Shown here: piece by piece, positions 45,654-54,887 of the stretch
Layout of the letters: each line of letters starts with the position of its first letter
Position numbering within the stretch: position 1 is the stretch's first letter
NCBI GenBank assembly: GCA_963746885.1
Contig: CAVVDM010000013.1
Span: 186,001 to 250,000 of the forward strand
DNA from: DATARH01 sp963746885
Lineage (GTDB): Bacteria > Pseudomonadota > Alphaproteobacteria > ATCC43930 > CGMCC-115725
Direction of reading: 5' to 3'
DNA: 64,000 bases
Made by a program: the position numbers and the translations under genes
Notes under the pieces: generated by a model
Databases searched by the model: none
The model's input: the letters and a program-made list of their open reading frames with translations, nothing else
Told to the model about the DNA's origin: nothing

Positions 45654-46871
45654 ATGAGCGAGGTGCAGGCGGGTACACTTTTCCCGATGCCGCAGGGCGA
45701 GCGCTCGACCGGGGAGCTGTTCCCGCCGCCCGAGCCGCGCGAGCTCGAGCACGCCACCGGGATCCTGCCGTCGCAGCTCCTGCGCGATGCGATCGAGCGG
45801 ACGCGCGAGATCCAGTCGCTGGAGCCGATCGAAGACGACCAGATCCAGCCCGCCAGCCTCGATCTGCGGCTCGGCGATGTCGCCCATCGCGTCCGCGCCA
45901 GCTTTCTTCCCGGCCCGCAGCATACCGTGCAGGACAAGCTGGCCGACCTGACGTTGCATACGATCGATCTGCGCGAGGGCGCCGTCCTCGAACGCGATTG
46001 CCTGTATATCGTCCCGCTGCAGGAACATCTGGCGCTGCGCTACCGCACCTCGGCGTCGGCCAACCCGAAAAGCTCGACCGGCCGCCTCGAATGTCTTCGC
46101 CCGGGTGATCACCGATCACGGCACCGAGTTCGACCGGGTCAAGTCGAATTATGCAGGGCCCGCTTTATGCCGAGCTGTCGCCCGCGCTCCTTCAGCGTCA
46201 TGGTGCGCCGAGGGTCGCGTCTGGTGCAGCTGCGGGTGCGGCGCGGCCGGCCGACATCGAGCAACGCGGCCCTGCGCCGGCTGCACGAAGAAGTCGGCTT
46301 TCACCTCGTGCCGCCCGGGCTGCCGATCCCTCAGGAACTCCTCGAAGGCGGCTTGGCGGTCACGGTTGACGTCGCCGGCAATCCCCGCAGCGGCTTTGTC
46401 GGGTACAAGGCACGCAAGCACACCCCGGTCATCGACGTCGACCGCACCAGCCATTATCACATCCGGGATTTCTGGGACCCGGTGTTCACCCGGCGCGACG
46501 AAGGCATCATCCTCGATCCCGATGATTTCTATATCCTGGCGTCGCGCGAACCGGTGGCCGTGCCGACCGACCAGGCGGCGGAGATGCTGGCTTATGACAC
46601 ACTGGTCGGAGAATTCCGGGTGCATTACGCGGGGTTTTTCGATCCCGGCTTCGGCATGGAAGAGGCCGGCGGGAGCGGCAGCCGCGCCGTCTTGGAAGTG
46701 CGCTCGCACGAGGTGCCGTTCTTGATCGAGCATGGCCAGATCGTCGGCCGGCTCGTCTATGAGCGGCTGATCGCGCGGCCCGACCGGCTCTACGGCGGCG
46801 CGATCGGCTCGTCCTACCAGCGCCAGGGCCTGGCGCTGTCAAAGCATTTCAAGAAGCCGCCGCGCGGCTGA
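45654..46871 (+). CDS. dcd: 2'-deoxycytidine 5'-triphosphate deaminase, two-domain type, with scrambled segment
   Basis: A long-type dCTP deaminase of about 405 residues. The first half has GILPSQLLRDAIE, IQPASLDLRLGDVAHRVRASFLPG and RTSASANPKSSTGRL; the second half has GFVGYKARKHTPVIDVD and YGGAIGSSYQRQGLALSKHFKKP. Between ~46090 and 46188 the family sequence (VFARVITDHGTEFDRVKSNYAG, then LYAELSPRSFS) is only readable in the other two frames: extra bases at about 46090, 46161 and 46187 add up to three, so the open frame survives with ~33 wrong residues. The gene itself is probably intact. Confidence 0.85.
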   Translation: MSEVQAGTLFPMPQGERSTGELFPPPEPRELEHATGILPSQLLRDAIERTREIQSLEPIEDDQIQPASLDLRLGDVAHRVRASFLPGPQHTVQDKLADLTLHTIDLREGAVLERDCLYIVPLQEHLALRYRTSASANPKSSTGRLECLRPGDHRSRHRVRPGQVELCRARFMPSCRPRSFSVMVRRGSRLVQLRVRRGRPTSSNAALRRLHEEVGFHLVPPGLPIPQELLEGGLAVTVDVAGNPRSGFVGYKARKHTPVIDVDRTSHYHIRDFWDPVFTRRDEGIILDPDDFYILASREPVAVPTDQAAEMLAYDTLVGEFRVHYAGFFDPGFGMEEAGGSGSRAVLEVRSHEVPFLIEHGQIVGRLVYERLIARPDRLYGGAIGSSYQRQGLALSKHFKKPPRG

Positions 46872-46883
46872 GGCGGCCCCCCC

Positions 46884-47528
46884 TCACCCGCCCGGCCATT
46901 CCTGCCGGAGCCGGTCGCGGTGGCGCAGCAGCCAGTAGAGGCTGATCAGCGTGTGGGAGCTTTCGATCTGCCCGGCATCGAGCATCGCCTCGACCTCGTG
47001 AATCGTCTTGACCGCGACCCGGATGTCCTCGTGCTCCTCGGGCAGGCCGTGGATGCCGCCGGCGCCGCGCGAGTCGACCCGGGCGCAGAACATCCAGACC
47101 ACTTCGTCGAAGCTGCCGCAGGCCGGCATCATGCACTGGATCGGCACGAGCGGCCCGATCGGATCGAGATTGGCTTCCTCGCGCAACTCGCGGCGGGCCA
47201 CCTCCGCGGGCGTTTCGCCGTCGGCATCGATCAGGCCGGCGACCGCCTCGATCTGCCACGGCGAGCGCTCGCCATAGAGCGCCGCGACGCGGAACTGCTC
47301 GATCAGCACGACGCAGTCCCGCTCGGGGTCGTAGGGCAGCACCGCCGCCGCTCCGCCGCGCCGCACCACGTCGAACAGCTTTTCGCCGCTCCACCCGCCC
47401 GCGAACAGACGATGGCGAAAGCGCACGACATCGACCTTCAGGTGCCGGGCAAACCGGGTCTCGGCGTCGAGGATCTCGATGTCGCGGTGGGCAGGCGACG
47501 GCGCGGGCGGACGCGCTTTGTCGGTCAT
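46884..47528 (-). CDS. Nudix hydrolase, ADP-ribose pyrophosphatase-like
   Basis: A 214-residue Nudix protein. The Nudix box is AGLIDADGETPAEVARRELREEANL, with REXXEE intact. VVLIEQFRVAALYGERSPWQIEAVAG upstream of the box is typical of the ADP-ribose/NudF branch. It hydrolyses nucleoside diphosphate sugars. ATG 47528; starts 23 bases after the DUF1491 stop. Substrate inferred from subfamily resemblance only. Confidence 0.88.
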   Translation of the reverse strand: MTDKARPPAPSPAHRDIEILDAETRFARHLKVDVVRFRHRLFAGGWSGEKLFDVVRRGGAAAVLPYDPERDCVVLIEQFRVAALYGERSPWQIEAVAGLIDADGETPAEVARRELREEANLDPIGPLVPIQCMMPACGSFDEVVWMFCARVDSRGAGGIHGLPEEHEDIRVAVKTIHEVEAMLDAGQIESSHTLISLYWLLRHRDRLRQEWPGG

Positions 47529-47551
47529 GGCAGCTCCCCGGCGGGTGCGGG

Positions 47552-47890
47552 TCAGGGCAGGATCGGCGCGTCGATGACGGCGTCGGGCGAGCCGCTCTCG
47601 ATCTCGACGACCCATAGATCGGGATCGCGGCCGCGCTGCCGGGCGATATAGGCATCGGCATCGGTTTCCGCCACCGGCGCGGGACCGGTCGCCCGCATCC
47701 AGATCGACGTGCCATCGGGCCGGCGCGCCTGCGCCAGCACCGTGCAGCCGCCTTCGCGCCCGCTCAGCTTCAGCAGGATCGCCCCGGCATCGGCATCGCC
47801 GCGGGCCACGACGGCAACCCCGATCGCCGCCAGATCGCAGCGCCGGATCAGTGATTGCACCCAGAGGCCGCTCTTGAGCCGGGCCTCCAT
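47552..47890 (-). CDS. DUF1491-family protein
   Basis: A 112-residue protein with the family start EARLKSGLWVQSLIRRCDLAAIGVAVVARGDADAGAILLKL and the middle block RATGPAPVAETDADAYIARQRGRDPDLWVVEIES. DUF1491 is a conserved alphaproteobacterial family of unknown function. ATG 47890, whose leader overlaps the stop region of the lipoprotein gene upstream; probably one transcript with the Nudix gene. Confidence 0.85.
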   Translation of the reverse strand: MEARLKSGLWVQSLIRRCDLAAIGVAVVARGDADAGAILLKLSGREGGCTVLAQARRPDGTSIWMRATGPAPVAETDADAYIARQRGRDPDLWVVEIESGSPDAVIDAPILP

Positions 47891-47891
47891 G

Positions 47892-48389
47892 CTAGAACCT
47901 TGACAGTTTTTCGATCCCGGCGATGTCGTTGTCGCGATGGATCGCCACGAGATCGCGCGCGTCGACCAGCACATACGTGCTATCGCCGTCGCCGCAGACC
48001 AGTTCGGCGACCCGATAATCCGCCCTCGGCAGCAGCGCTTCGAGGCGCTGCTGCAGGTCGGGCTGCCGCGCCGCAAGCCCCAGCAAATCCCCGCGACGCC
48101 GGTTGACATAGCCGAAGCGGAACGTCCCGGAGCAGGAGGCGGCGCTCATCGCGGTCGGCGGCGCATCCGCCGGATTGATCACGACCGTGTTGTCGCGAAA
48201 GGCGATGTGCTGATGCTCGGCAGTTGCCCAAGTGCCGACAAAGGGATTCGCAGGCGGCGGTGGCGCGACCATGGTGCAGGCGGCAGGCAGCGTCGCGGCG
48301 AGCGCGAGCCCGACGCGCCGTCCCACTTGCAGCGCAATCGCCCGTGACACGGGGTTCCGGACCAGAACTCGAGAGCGCAACCAATCCAT
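47892..48389 (-). CDS. Putative lipoprotein, unknown function
   Basis: A 165-residue protein with a lipoprotein-like signal (QVGRRVGLALAATLPAAC) and a beta-rich domain starting FVGTWATAEHQHIAFRDNTVVI, reminiscent of small lipocalin-like lipoproteins. A later block, CSGTFRFGYVNRRRGDLLGLA, contains a further Cys. I choose ATG 48389; ATG 48464 would add 25 residues ahead of the signal. Its stop TAG lies one base before the DUF1491 start. Confidence 0.65.
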   Translation of the reverse strand: MDWLRSRVLVRNPVSRAIALQVGRRVGLALAATLPAACTMVAPPPPANPFVGTWATAEHQHIAFRDNTVVINPADAPPTAMSAASCSGTFRFGYVNRRRGDLLGLAARQPDLQQRLEALLPRADYRVAELVCGDGDSTYVLVDARDLVAIHRDNDIAGIEKLSRF

Positions 48390-48507
48390 CGGTAACGAGC
48401 GCTCCCAAATCGGTAAAGACCGGTCAGCAACGGCGGGTCGGCAAGATCGAACGCCGGTTAACACGTTACCGATTATTGAGCATTATTCCCAATCCGTTTT
48501 CCCGCCG

Positions 48508-48537
48508 AAAGCGAAAAGCGGCCGGACGGACGGCCGC
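48508..48537 (-). terminator. Intrinsic terminator after the acyl-AMP ligase
   Basis: GCGGCCG (48518-48524) and CGGCCGC (48531-48537) form a 7-bp stem with a six-base loop directly after the TAG stop; the leftward strand continues TTTTCGCTTTC. It closes the ACP/ligase transcript. Confidence 0.7.
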
Positions 48538-50271
48538 CTAGAGCGGCTCCAACGTCTCCTCCAGCCACTGTTGCCGCGCCAACGCGCGCTGGATCTTGCC
48601 GCTGGTAGTTTTCGGCAAGGCCCCGGGGCGCAGCAGCACGATCTCGTGCGGCACGATGTCATGCTCGGCGACAATGGCCTCGCGAATGCGGCCGATCAGC
48701 GCGTCGGCCGAGATGCGGTTGCGAGCACTGCGCTCAACCTCCTGCACGACGACAAGCTTTTCCGCGGCGCGCTCGTCGAGGATCGTGAAGGCAGCACCGC
48801 CGTGCCGGCTCAGGGCCGGATCGCAAGTCTGGACGGTGTGCTCGATGTCCTGCGGGTAATGGTTGACGCCGCGGATAATCACGACCTCCTTGATGCGGCC
48901 GGTGATGAACAGCTCGCCCGCCGCGTCAAGAAAGCCAAGATCGCCGGTGCGCAGCCACTGCCAATCCACTTCGCCGTCAATCTGGACGCCAAACGCCGCC
49001 TCGCTCGCCGCGGGGTTGCACCAATAACCGCGCGCGACGTTGGGTCCAGCGACCCAGACCTCCCCGATTTCTCCGGTGCCGAGCCGCTTCAGGCTCGCGG
49101 GATCGACAATCGCAATCCGCTCGCCCGCGAGCGCACGCCCGCAGCCGACGACAGTGTGTGCATCGCCGGCATCGTGCGGCGCGGCGGCGCGATGCTTGCG
49201 CAGCCCGTCACGGCTCACCGTGCGCAGGATCGGCCCGGCGCCCCGCCGCCCGGCCGAGATCAGCACGGTCGCCTCGGCCATGCCGTAGGCCGGATAGATC
49301 GCCGACGCGACAAAGCCATGCGCGGCGAAGGTTGCCGAGAAGCGGCGGATTGTGTCGGCCCGCACCGCCTCGGCGCCGTTGAGCGCCACCTGCCAGCAGG
49401 ACAGGTCGACCCCGTCCATCTGGTCCGGGCGATAGCGGTCGACGCACAAATCAAACCCGAAATTGGGCCCGCCGGCGACTTCGGCGCGGTAGTCGCTGAT
49501 CGCGCGCAGCCACAACAGCGGGCGCTGCACGAACGCGACCGGCGCGAGCAAGACGCACAGCGAGCCGACATAGAGGCTCTGCAGCACGTTCAGAATGAGC
49601 CCCATGTCGTGGTAGAGCGGCAGCCAGGAGACGTAGGTCGAATGCCGCGTATTGCCGAACGCCTGCGCGATCATCGCCAAATTGGCGAGCAGGTTGGCGT
49701 GGCTGACCATGACGCCCTTGGGCGCCGAGGTCGACCCCGAGGTGTATTGCAGGAAAGCGAGCGCATCGCCCGCGACCGGCAGGTCCAGGGGCGCCGCGTC
49801 GGGTATGGCATCGTCGACCGCGAGCCATGCGAGATCGGCGTCGAAGCGCCCGACGAGGTCGCCGCGCTCGCCGGCGATCAGCGCACGCGGCGCCAGCGCG
49901 AGGCGCGGCGTGCAATCGGCGACGATGCCGGCGCTGGCGTCGCGGGTGCTGTGCCGTCGCGGCAGCATCATCGGGACGGCGACGACACCGGCCAGGGCGC
50001 AGCCGCAAAACCCGACCAGAAAGCCGATGCCGCTCGGGCACAGCAGCAGCGCGCGCTCGCCCGGCGCAGCGCGCGCGACGATGCGCCGCGCCAGCCCCTC
50101 GGCTTGCCGCATCAATTCGGCGAAGGTGATGTTCGCCTCGGGCCGGCCGCGATCGGACAGCACGACATAGGCGGGGTCATCCGGCTGCGTCGCTGCGCGG
50201 TGACGCAGCAGATCGGCCAGCGAGACAAATTGCGGCGCCGCGGCGGGCGTTGCCCGGTCAGCCGGCAATGC
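48538..50271 (-). CDS. Fatty acyl-AMP ligase (FAAL-type)
   Basis: A 577-residue adenylate-forming enzyme. Motifs in order: LQYTSGSTSAPKGVMVSH (ATP loop), SWLPLYHDMGLI, VAGGPNFGFDLCV, IYPAYGMAEATV, LRTGDLGFLDAAGELFITGR and the C-terminal catalytic Lys in LPKTTSGKIQR. SWLPLYHDMGLI and GGPNFGFDLC point to the acyl-AMP ligases that load acyl chains onto carrier proteins rather than CoA. ATG 50271 after GAGGG is preferred; ATG 50289 is possible. It overlaps the acyl-carrier-protein gene, its probable acceptor. Confidence 0.88.
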   Translation of the reverse strand, partial: ALPADRATPAAAPQFVSLADLLRHRAATQPDDPAYVVLSDRGRPEANITFAELMRQAEGLARRIVARAAPGERALLLCPSGIGFLVGFCGCALAGVVAVPMMLPRRHSTRDASAGIVADCTPRLALAPRALIAGERGDLVGRFDADLAWLAVDDAIPDAAPLDLPVAGDALAFLQYTSGSTSAPKGVMVSHANLLANLAMIAQAFGNTRHSTYVSWLPLYHDMGLILNVLQSLYVGSLCVLLAPVAFVQRPLLWLRAISDYRAEVAGGPNFGFDLCVDRYRPDQMDGVDLSCWQVALNGAEAVRADTIRRFSATFAAHGFVASAIYPAYGMAEATVLISAGRRGAGPILRTVSRDGLRKHRAAAPHDAGDAHTVVGCGRALAGERIAIVDPASLKRLGTGEIGEVWVAGPNVARGYWCNPAASEAAFGVQIDGEVDWQWLRTGDLGFLDAAGELFITGRIKEVVIIRGVNHYPQDIEHTVQTCDPALSRHGGAAFTILDERAAEKLVVVQEVERSARNRISADALIGRIREAIVAEHDIVPHEIVLLRPGALPKTTSGKIQRALARQQWLEETLEPL

Positions 50272-50545
50272 CATTGCCGCTGCCCTCATTGCCACCTTGC
50301 CGGCCGACGATATGGCGCGCCAACTCGGCGACCGTCGGGTAATCGAACACGAGATCCGGCTCGAGTTCGGCGCCAAGCCATTCCTCCAGTTCGACGATGA
50401 AATAGGCCGAGGTCGCCGAATCCAGACCCATCTGCGGAAAAGGGATGTCCGGCCCGATCGCGATCGCCGGGTCGTCGACGGTCCGCCTCAGATAGGCGAG
50501 GCACCAGTCGCGGATCGCGGATTCGCTCTGATTGGCCGACGGCAC
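50258..50545 (-). CDS. Acyl carrier protein / phosphopantetheine-binding domain
   Basis: A 95-residue carrier protein. The phosphopantetheine Ser43 sits in PFPQMGLDSATSAYFIVELEEWLG; the following LEPDLVFDYPTVAELARHIV is the usual helix III-IV region of stand-alone PKS/NRPS-type carriers. GTG 50545 follows AGGAGGATCAT at ideal distance; the open frame extends further but without protein-like sequence. Overlaps the ligase gene, so the two are made together. Confidence 0.88.
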   Translation of the reverse strand: MPSANQSESAIRDWCLAYLRRTVDDPAIAIGPDIPFPQMGLDSATSAYFIVELEEWLGAELEPDLVFDYPTVAELARHIVGRQGGNEGSGNGIAG

Positions 50546-50704
50546 ATGATCCTCCTGCTGCGAGCGGTCATCCCCCTCTATCATCGGCGGCGCGATATGC
50601 CCAGACGCGGAAGGAATCTGCGGAAGATCGGTGCGCCGCAATCGGCGGATTTGGCAACTGCGCGCATTCGCTCGCAATGGGCGCGCCAAATTCATATATT
50701 TGTC

Positions 50705-52201
50705 ATGGCCGGAGCGGGGCCAGGATCGAGGGCGGCGGATGCAGACGACCGGCCGCGTGGAAACGCGATCGCTTTCCACGAGGAATGCGGCGTTTTTGGG
50801 GTCTGGGGCCATCCCGACGCAGCAGCGCTGACCGCACTCGGGCTGCACGCGCTGCAGCATCGCGGGCAGGAGGCGGCCGGCATCGTCGCCTATGACGGCG
50901 AGCAGTTCAGCGCGCATCGCGGCCCCGGCCTCGTCAGCGACAATTTCAGCTCGAAGGAGGTCATCGCGCGGCTGCCGGGGGCGATGGCGATCGGCCATGT
51001 GCGCTATGCGACCACCGGCGAAGTGGCGTTGCGCAACATCCAGCCGCTGTTCGCCGACTTTCGATTTCGGCGGGCTGGCGATCTGCCACAACGGCAATCT
51101 GACCAACTCCTATCATCTGCGCCGCCAGCTGGTGCGGCGCGGCAGCCTGTTCCAATCGACCAGCGACACCGAGGTCATCGTCCACCTGATCGCGACCAGC
51201 CTCAAGGACACCGTCGTCGAGCGGCTGACCGATGCGCTGAAGCAGGTCGAGGGAGCCTATTCGCTGGTCGCGCTGTCGCAGGAGGCGGTGATCGGGGTGC
51301 GCGATCCGCTGGGGGTGCAGGCCGCTGGTGCTCGGCCGCCTGGGCGACGCGTGGATCCTGTCCTCGGAGACCTGCGCCCTCGACATCATCGACGCCGAGT
51401 TCGTGCGCGATGTCGAGCCGGGCGAGATCGTCATGATCGGCGCCGGCGGGGTGCGCAGCTTCAAGCCGTTCGCCGCCGTGCCGAAACGGCTCTGCGTCTT
51501 CGAATACATCTATTTCGCGCGGCCCGGACAGCGTGATCGAAGGCAGCAGCGTCTACGAGGCGCGCAAGCGGATCGGCCGCGAACTGGCCCGCGAAGCCCC
51601 GTCGATGCCGATATCGTCGTGCCGGTGCCCGATTCGGGCGTGCCGGCGGCGCTCGGCTATGCCGCAGGAATCGGGGCTGCCGTTCGAATTGGGGATCATC
51701 CGCAACCACTATGTCGGGCGCACCTTTATCGAGCCGACCGACCAGATCCGCCATCTCGGCGTGCGCCTCAAGCACAACGCCAACCGCGCCGACCTCGAAG
51801 GCAAGCGCGTCATCCTGGTCGACGATTCGATCGTGCGCGGCACGACCTCGACCAAGATCGTCGAGATGGTGCGCCACGCCGGCGCGCGCGAAGTGCACAT
51901 GCGGATTTCGAGCCCGCCGACCACCAACCCGTGCTTCTACGGCATCGCGACGCCGTCGCGCGACCAGCTGCTCGCCGCCCGCCTCGACGTCGACGCAGAT
52001 GGCCCGGTTCATCGGCGTCGACAGCCTCGCCTTCATCTCGATCGACGGGCTCTACCGGGCGATGGGCGAGCGCCGCCCGCGACCGCTCGGCGCCGCATTT
52101 CTGCGACGCCTGCTTTACCGGCGACTATCCGATCCGCGCCGGCCGATGCCGATGACGGCAAGGTCTCGGTGCAATTGTCGCTGCTCGCCGCGACCGCGTG
52201 A
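50705..52201 (+). pseudogene. purF: Amidophosphoribosyltransferase, frameshifted as read
   Basis: PurF catalyses the first step of purine synthesis. The glutaminase domain begins with the nucleophilic Cys of EECGVFGVWGHPDAAAL and includes ALQHRGQEAAGIVAYD and FDFGGLAICHNGNLTN; the transferase domain holds IVVPVPDSGVPAALGYA, KHNANRADLEGKRVILVDDSIVRGTTSTKI and GIATPSRDQLLAA. These blocks alternate between frames. Extra bases near 51060, 51319, 51527, 51663, 51997, 52100 and 52141 and one missing base near 51601 account for every switch. Purine synthesis is essential, so sequence error is far more likely than loss. TATATT lies five bases before the ATG. Confidence 0.85.
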
Positions 52202-52696
52202 CGGGTCTCGCCGCGATAAAAGAGAAATACCTCCACCGGTTTTTCGAGATCAGCCTGGTTCTCAAGGCGGCTTTTGCCGGCTGCGAGATTCTGGCGGCGT
52301 TCGGCGCGTATCTCGTTCCCGTGCCCTTCCTGGCATGGCTCGTCGCGGTCGTCACGCGGGCCGAGCTGGCCGAGGACCCGCGCGACCTTGTCGCCAACTA
52401 TCTCGTGCATTGGGCGCAGCACCTGTCGGCTCGGAACGCAGCGCTTCCTCGCCCTCTATCTGCTGGGTCACGGGGTCGTCAAGCTGTGGCTGATCGTCGG
52501 CCTGCTGCGCGAGCGGCTGTGGTATTATCCCGTTGCCCTCGTCGTCTTCGCCCTGTTTATCGTCTACCAGCTCTATCGGTTCAGCTTTACGCATTCTGTC
52601 TGGTTGTTGCTGATATCGGTGGTGGATGTTGTCGTCATCGGATTGACTTGGCATGAGTATCGCTACCTGCATCGCAGTAAGGCGCAGCCGCAATGA
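52198..52696 (+). pseudogene. DUF2127-family membrane protein, frameshifted
   Basis: GTG 52198 overlaps the purF stop. The product has the family start TGLAAIKEKYLHRFFEISLVLKAAFAGCEILAAFGAYLV and, after a frame switch, LALYLLGHGVVKLWLIVGLLRERLWYYPVALVVFALF and VWLLLISVVDVVVIGLTWHEYRYL, giving four membrane helices in ~165 residues. One extra base near 52430 explains the switch. DUF2127 proteins are uncharacterised. Ends ATGA-coupled to the next gene. Confidence 0.78.
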
Positions 52697-53469
52697 ACCC
52701 GGCGCCTAGCGCGGCCGCTGCTGCCGCCGACGGCCGGCTCGCCGGCAAGATCGCGCTGATCACCGGCGCATCGCGCGGCATCGGCGCCGCGGTTGCCGAG
52801 CGTTTCGCCCGCGAAGGCGCGCATGTCGTGCTCGCGGCGCGCACCGTCGGCGGCCTCGAAGAGGTCGATGACGACGATTCGCGCCGCCGGCGGCAGCGCC
52901 ACCCTGGTGCCGCTCGACCTGCGCGACTTCGGCAAAATCGACGACCTCGGCCGCGGCGCTCTACCAGCGCTACGGCCGGCTCGACATTCTGGTCGGCAAC
53001 GCCGCCGAGTTCGGCGTCTTTTCGCCGCTCGGCCATATCGACCCCAGGCATGTGGGGCGCGATCATCGACCTCAACCTCACCGCCAACTGGCGGCTGATC
53101 CGCGCGATGGACCCGCTGCTGCGCGCCGCCGAGCCGGCCGCGCGATCTTCGTCACCAGCCGGCTCGCGCGCGACGCCCTGCCGTATTGCGGCGCCTATGC
53201 GGTCGCCAAGGCGGGGCTCGAAACACTGGTGCGGACCTATGCCGGCGAGATCGCGGCACTGACCCGGGTGCGCGCCAACCTGATCGATCCCGGCATCGTG
53301 CGCACCCGCCTGCGCGCCGCCATCTTCCCCGGCGAAGACCCGGCAACGCTGCCGCCGCCGGATAGCGTCACCGACGCCTTCGTCGACCTCGCCGTGCCCG
53401 AATGCGAGAGCAACGGCGAGATCGTCCAACTGCCGCCGACATTTCGCCGATACTCAGTCGCGGGCGTAA
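52693..53469 (+). pseudogene. Short-chain dehydrogenase/reductase, frameshifted
   Basis: An SDR of about 250 residues across several frames: KIALITGASRGIGAAVAERFAREGAHVVLAAR (NAD(P) site), LVPLDLRDFGKIDDL, LDILVGNAAEFG, IIDLNLTANWRLIRA, and the catalytic YxxxK in YCGAYAVAKAGLETLV. Extra bases near 52874, 52950 and 53046 and a missing base near 53140 account for the breaks. The end at 53469 is a guess: the true stop is blurred by another possible shift, and the frame as read runs on over the 3' end of der. Commonly annotated beside purF in alphaproteobacteria. Confidence 0.75.
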
Positions 53470-54815
53470 GGGTTCGCGCCCTTGGCGCAGCATCAGCCGG
53501 ATCGGGCGTCCCGGGCAGGTCGAAATCGTGGCGCAGCGCGTTGACGAGATAACGGCGGTAGCTGTCGGGCAGTTCGCCCGGCTTCGAGGCGAACAGCGCA
53601 AAGCTGGGCGGCCGGGTATTGACCTGCGTCATGTAGCGCAGGCGCAGGCGGCGCCCGCTGACCAGCGGCGGCGGGTGGCGCTGCTGGACCGCGGAGAGCC
53701 AGCGGTTGAGCGCCGGCGTCGGCACCCGCCGGTTCCACACCGTGTCGGCCGCCACGACCGCCTTCATCAGCGCGTCGATCCCATAGCCGGTCAGCCCGGA
53801 CACCGGAACGAGCGCCATCCCGGCAAGCTGCGGCAAGCGCCTCGTCGAGCCGCTCGCGCAGCCGCGCCAGCGCCGCCTTCGGGTCGCCGACCGAGATCCC
53901 ATTTGTTGGCCGCCAGCACGATCGCCCGGCCCTCCTCGGCAACCAGGTTGGCGATCGTCAGATCCTGGCGTTCCAACGGTTGCAGTGCGTCGATGACCAG
54001 CGCGACGCAGCCGGCAAAGCGTACGGCGCGCAGCGTATCGGCGACCGAGAGCCGCTCGAGCCGCGCCTCGATCCGCGCCCGGCGGCGCATCCCGGCGGTG
54101 TCGACAAGCCGGATCGGCCGTCCCGCCCAGGCCCATTCGAGCGCAATCGCGTCGCGGGTGATGCCAGGCTCGGGGCCGGTCAGGACGCGATCGCCGCCGA
54201 CGAAGCGGTTGACGAGCGTCGATTTGCCGACATTGGGCCGCCCGACGATCGCCAGCTGCAGCGGCCTTTCCGCCGCCTGCGCCGGTCGGCGCCTCGGGCA
54301 TTTCGGGCATCTCGGGCATTTCGGGGCGAAATGGCCGCAGCCGCTCGTACAATTCGCCGAGCCCCTCGCCGTGCTGCGCCGAAAGCGGCACCGGGTCGCC
54401 GAGCCCCAGCGCATAGGCCTCGCCCAGTTCGGCGAGCGCGGCGCGGCTTTCGGCCTTGTTGGCGACCAGCACCACCGGCTTGCCGCTGCGCCGCAGCCAG
54501 CGCGCAAAATGGCGATCGGCTCGGGGTCACGCCCTCGCGCGCATCGATGACCAGGAGCGCGACGTCGGCCTCGTCGAGCGAGCGCTCGGTCTGCGCCCGC
54601 ATCCGCCCGGCCAATGTCTCGGGCGCCGCTTCTTCGAGGCCCGCCGTGTCGATCAGCCGAAACGACAGATCAGCGATACGGCCGTCGCCCTCGCGGCGAT
54701 CGCGGGTCACCCCCGGCAGGTCGTCGACCAGCGCCAGTTGCCGGCCGGCCAGCCGGTTGAACAGCGTCGACTTGCCAACATTGGGGCGCCCGATGATCGC
54801 GACCGTGAAAGACAT
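53454..54815 (-). pseudogene. der: GTPase Der (EngA), frameshifted as read
   Basis: Der is an essential double GTPase for 50S ribosome assembly. Both G domains are present: GRPNVGKSTLFNRLAG with DLPGVTRDRREG and DTAGLEEA, then GRPNVGKSTLVNRFVG with EPGITRDAIALEW and DTAGMRRRA, ANKWDL, and a C-terminal KH-like domain (RLRYMTQVNTRPPSFALF, ending ANPYARD). Extra bases near 54521, 54286, 53893, 53835 and 53505 plus one more change near 53480 reconcile the frames. ATG 54815. The linker between the domains holds three copies of a 9-base unit. Certainly a working gene in the cell. Confidence 0.85.
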
Positions 54816-54887
54816 GGCCCAACAGATGGATGGCCGGACCCTGGCTGACAATGACGCGGCGCAGGGACAACGCAAGCGGACGAGAGT

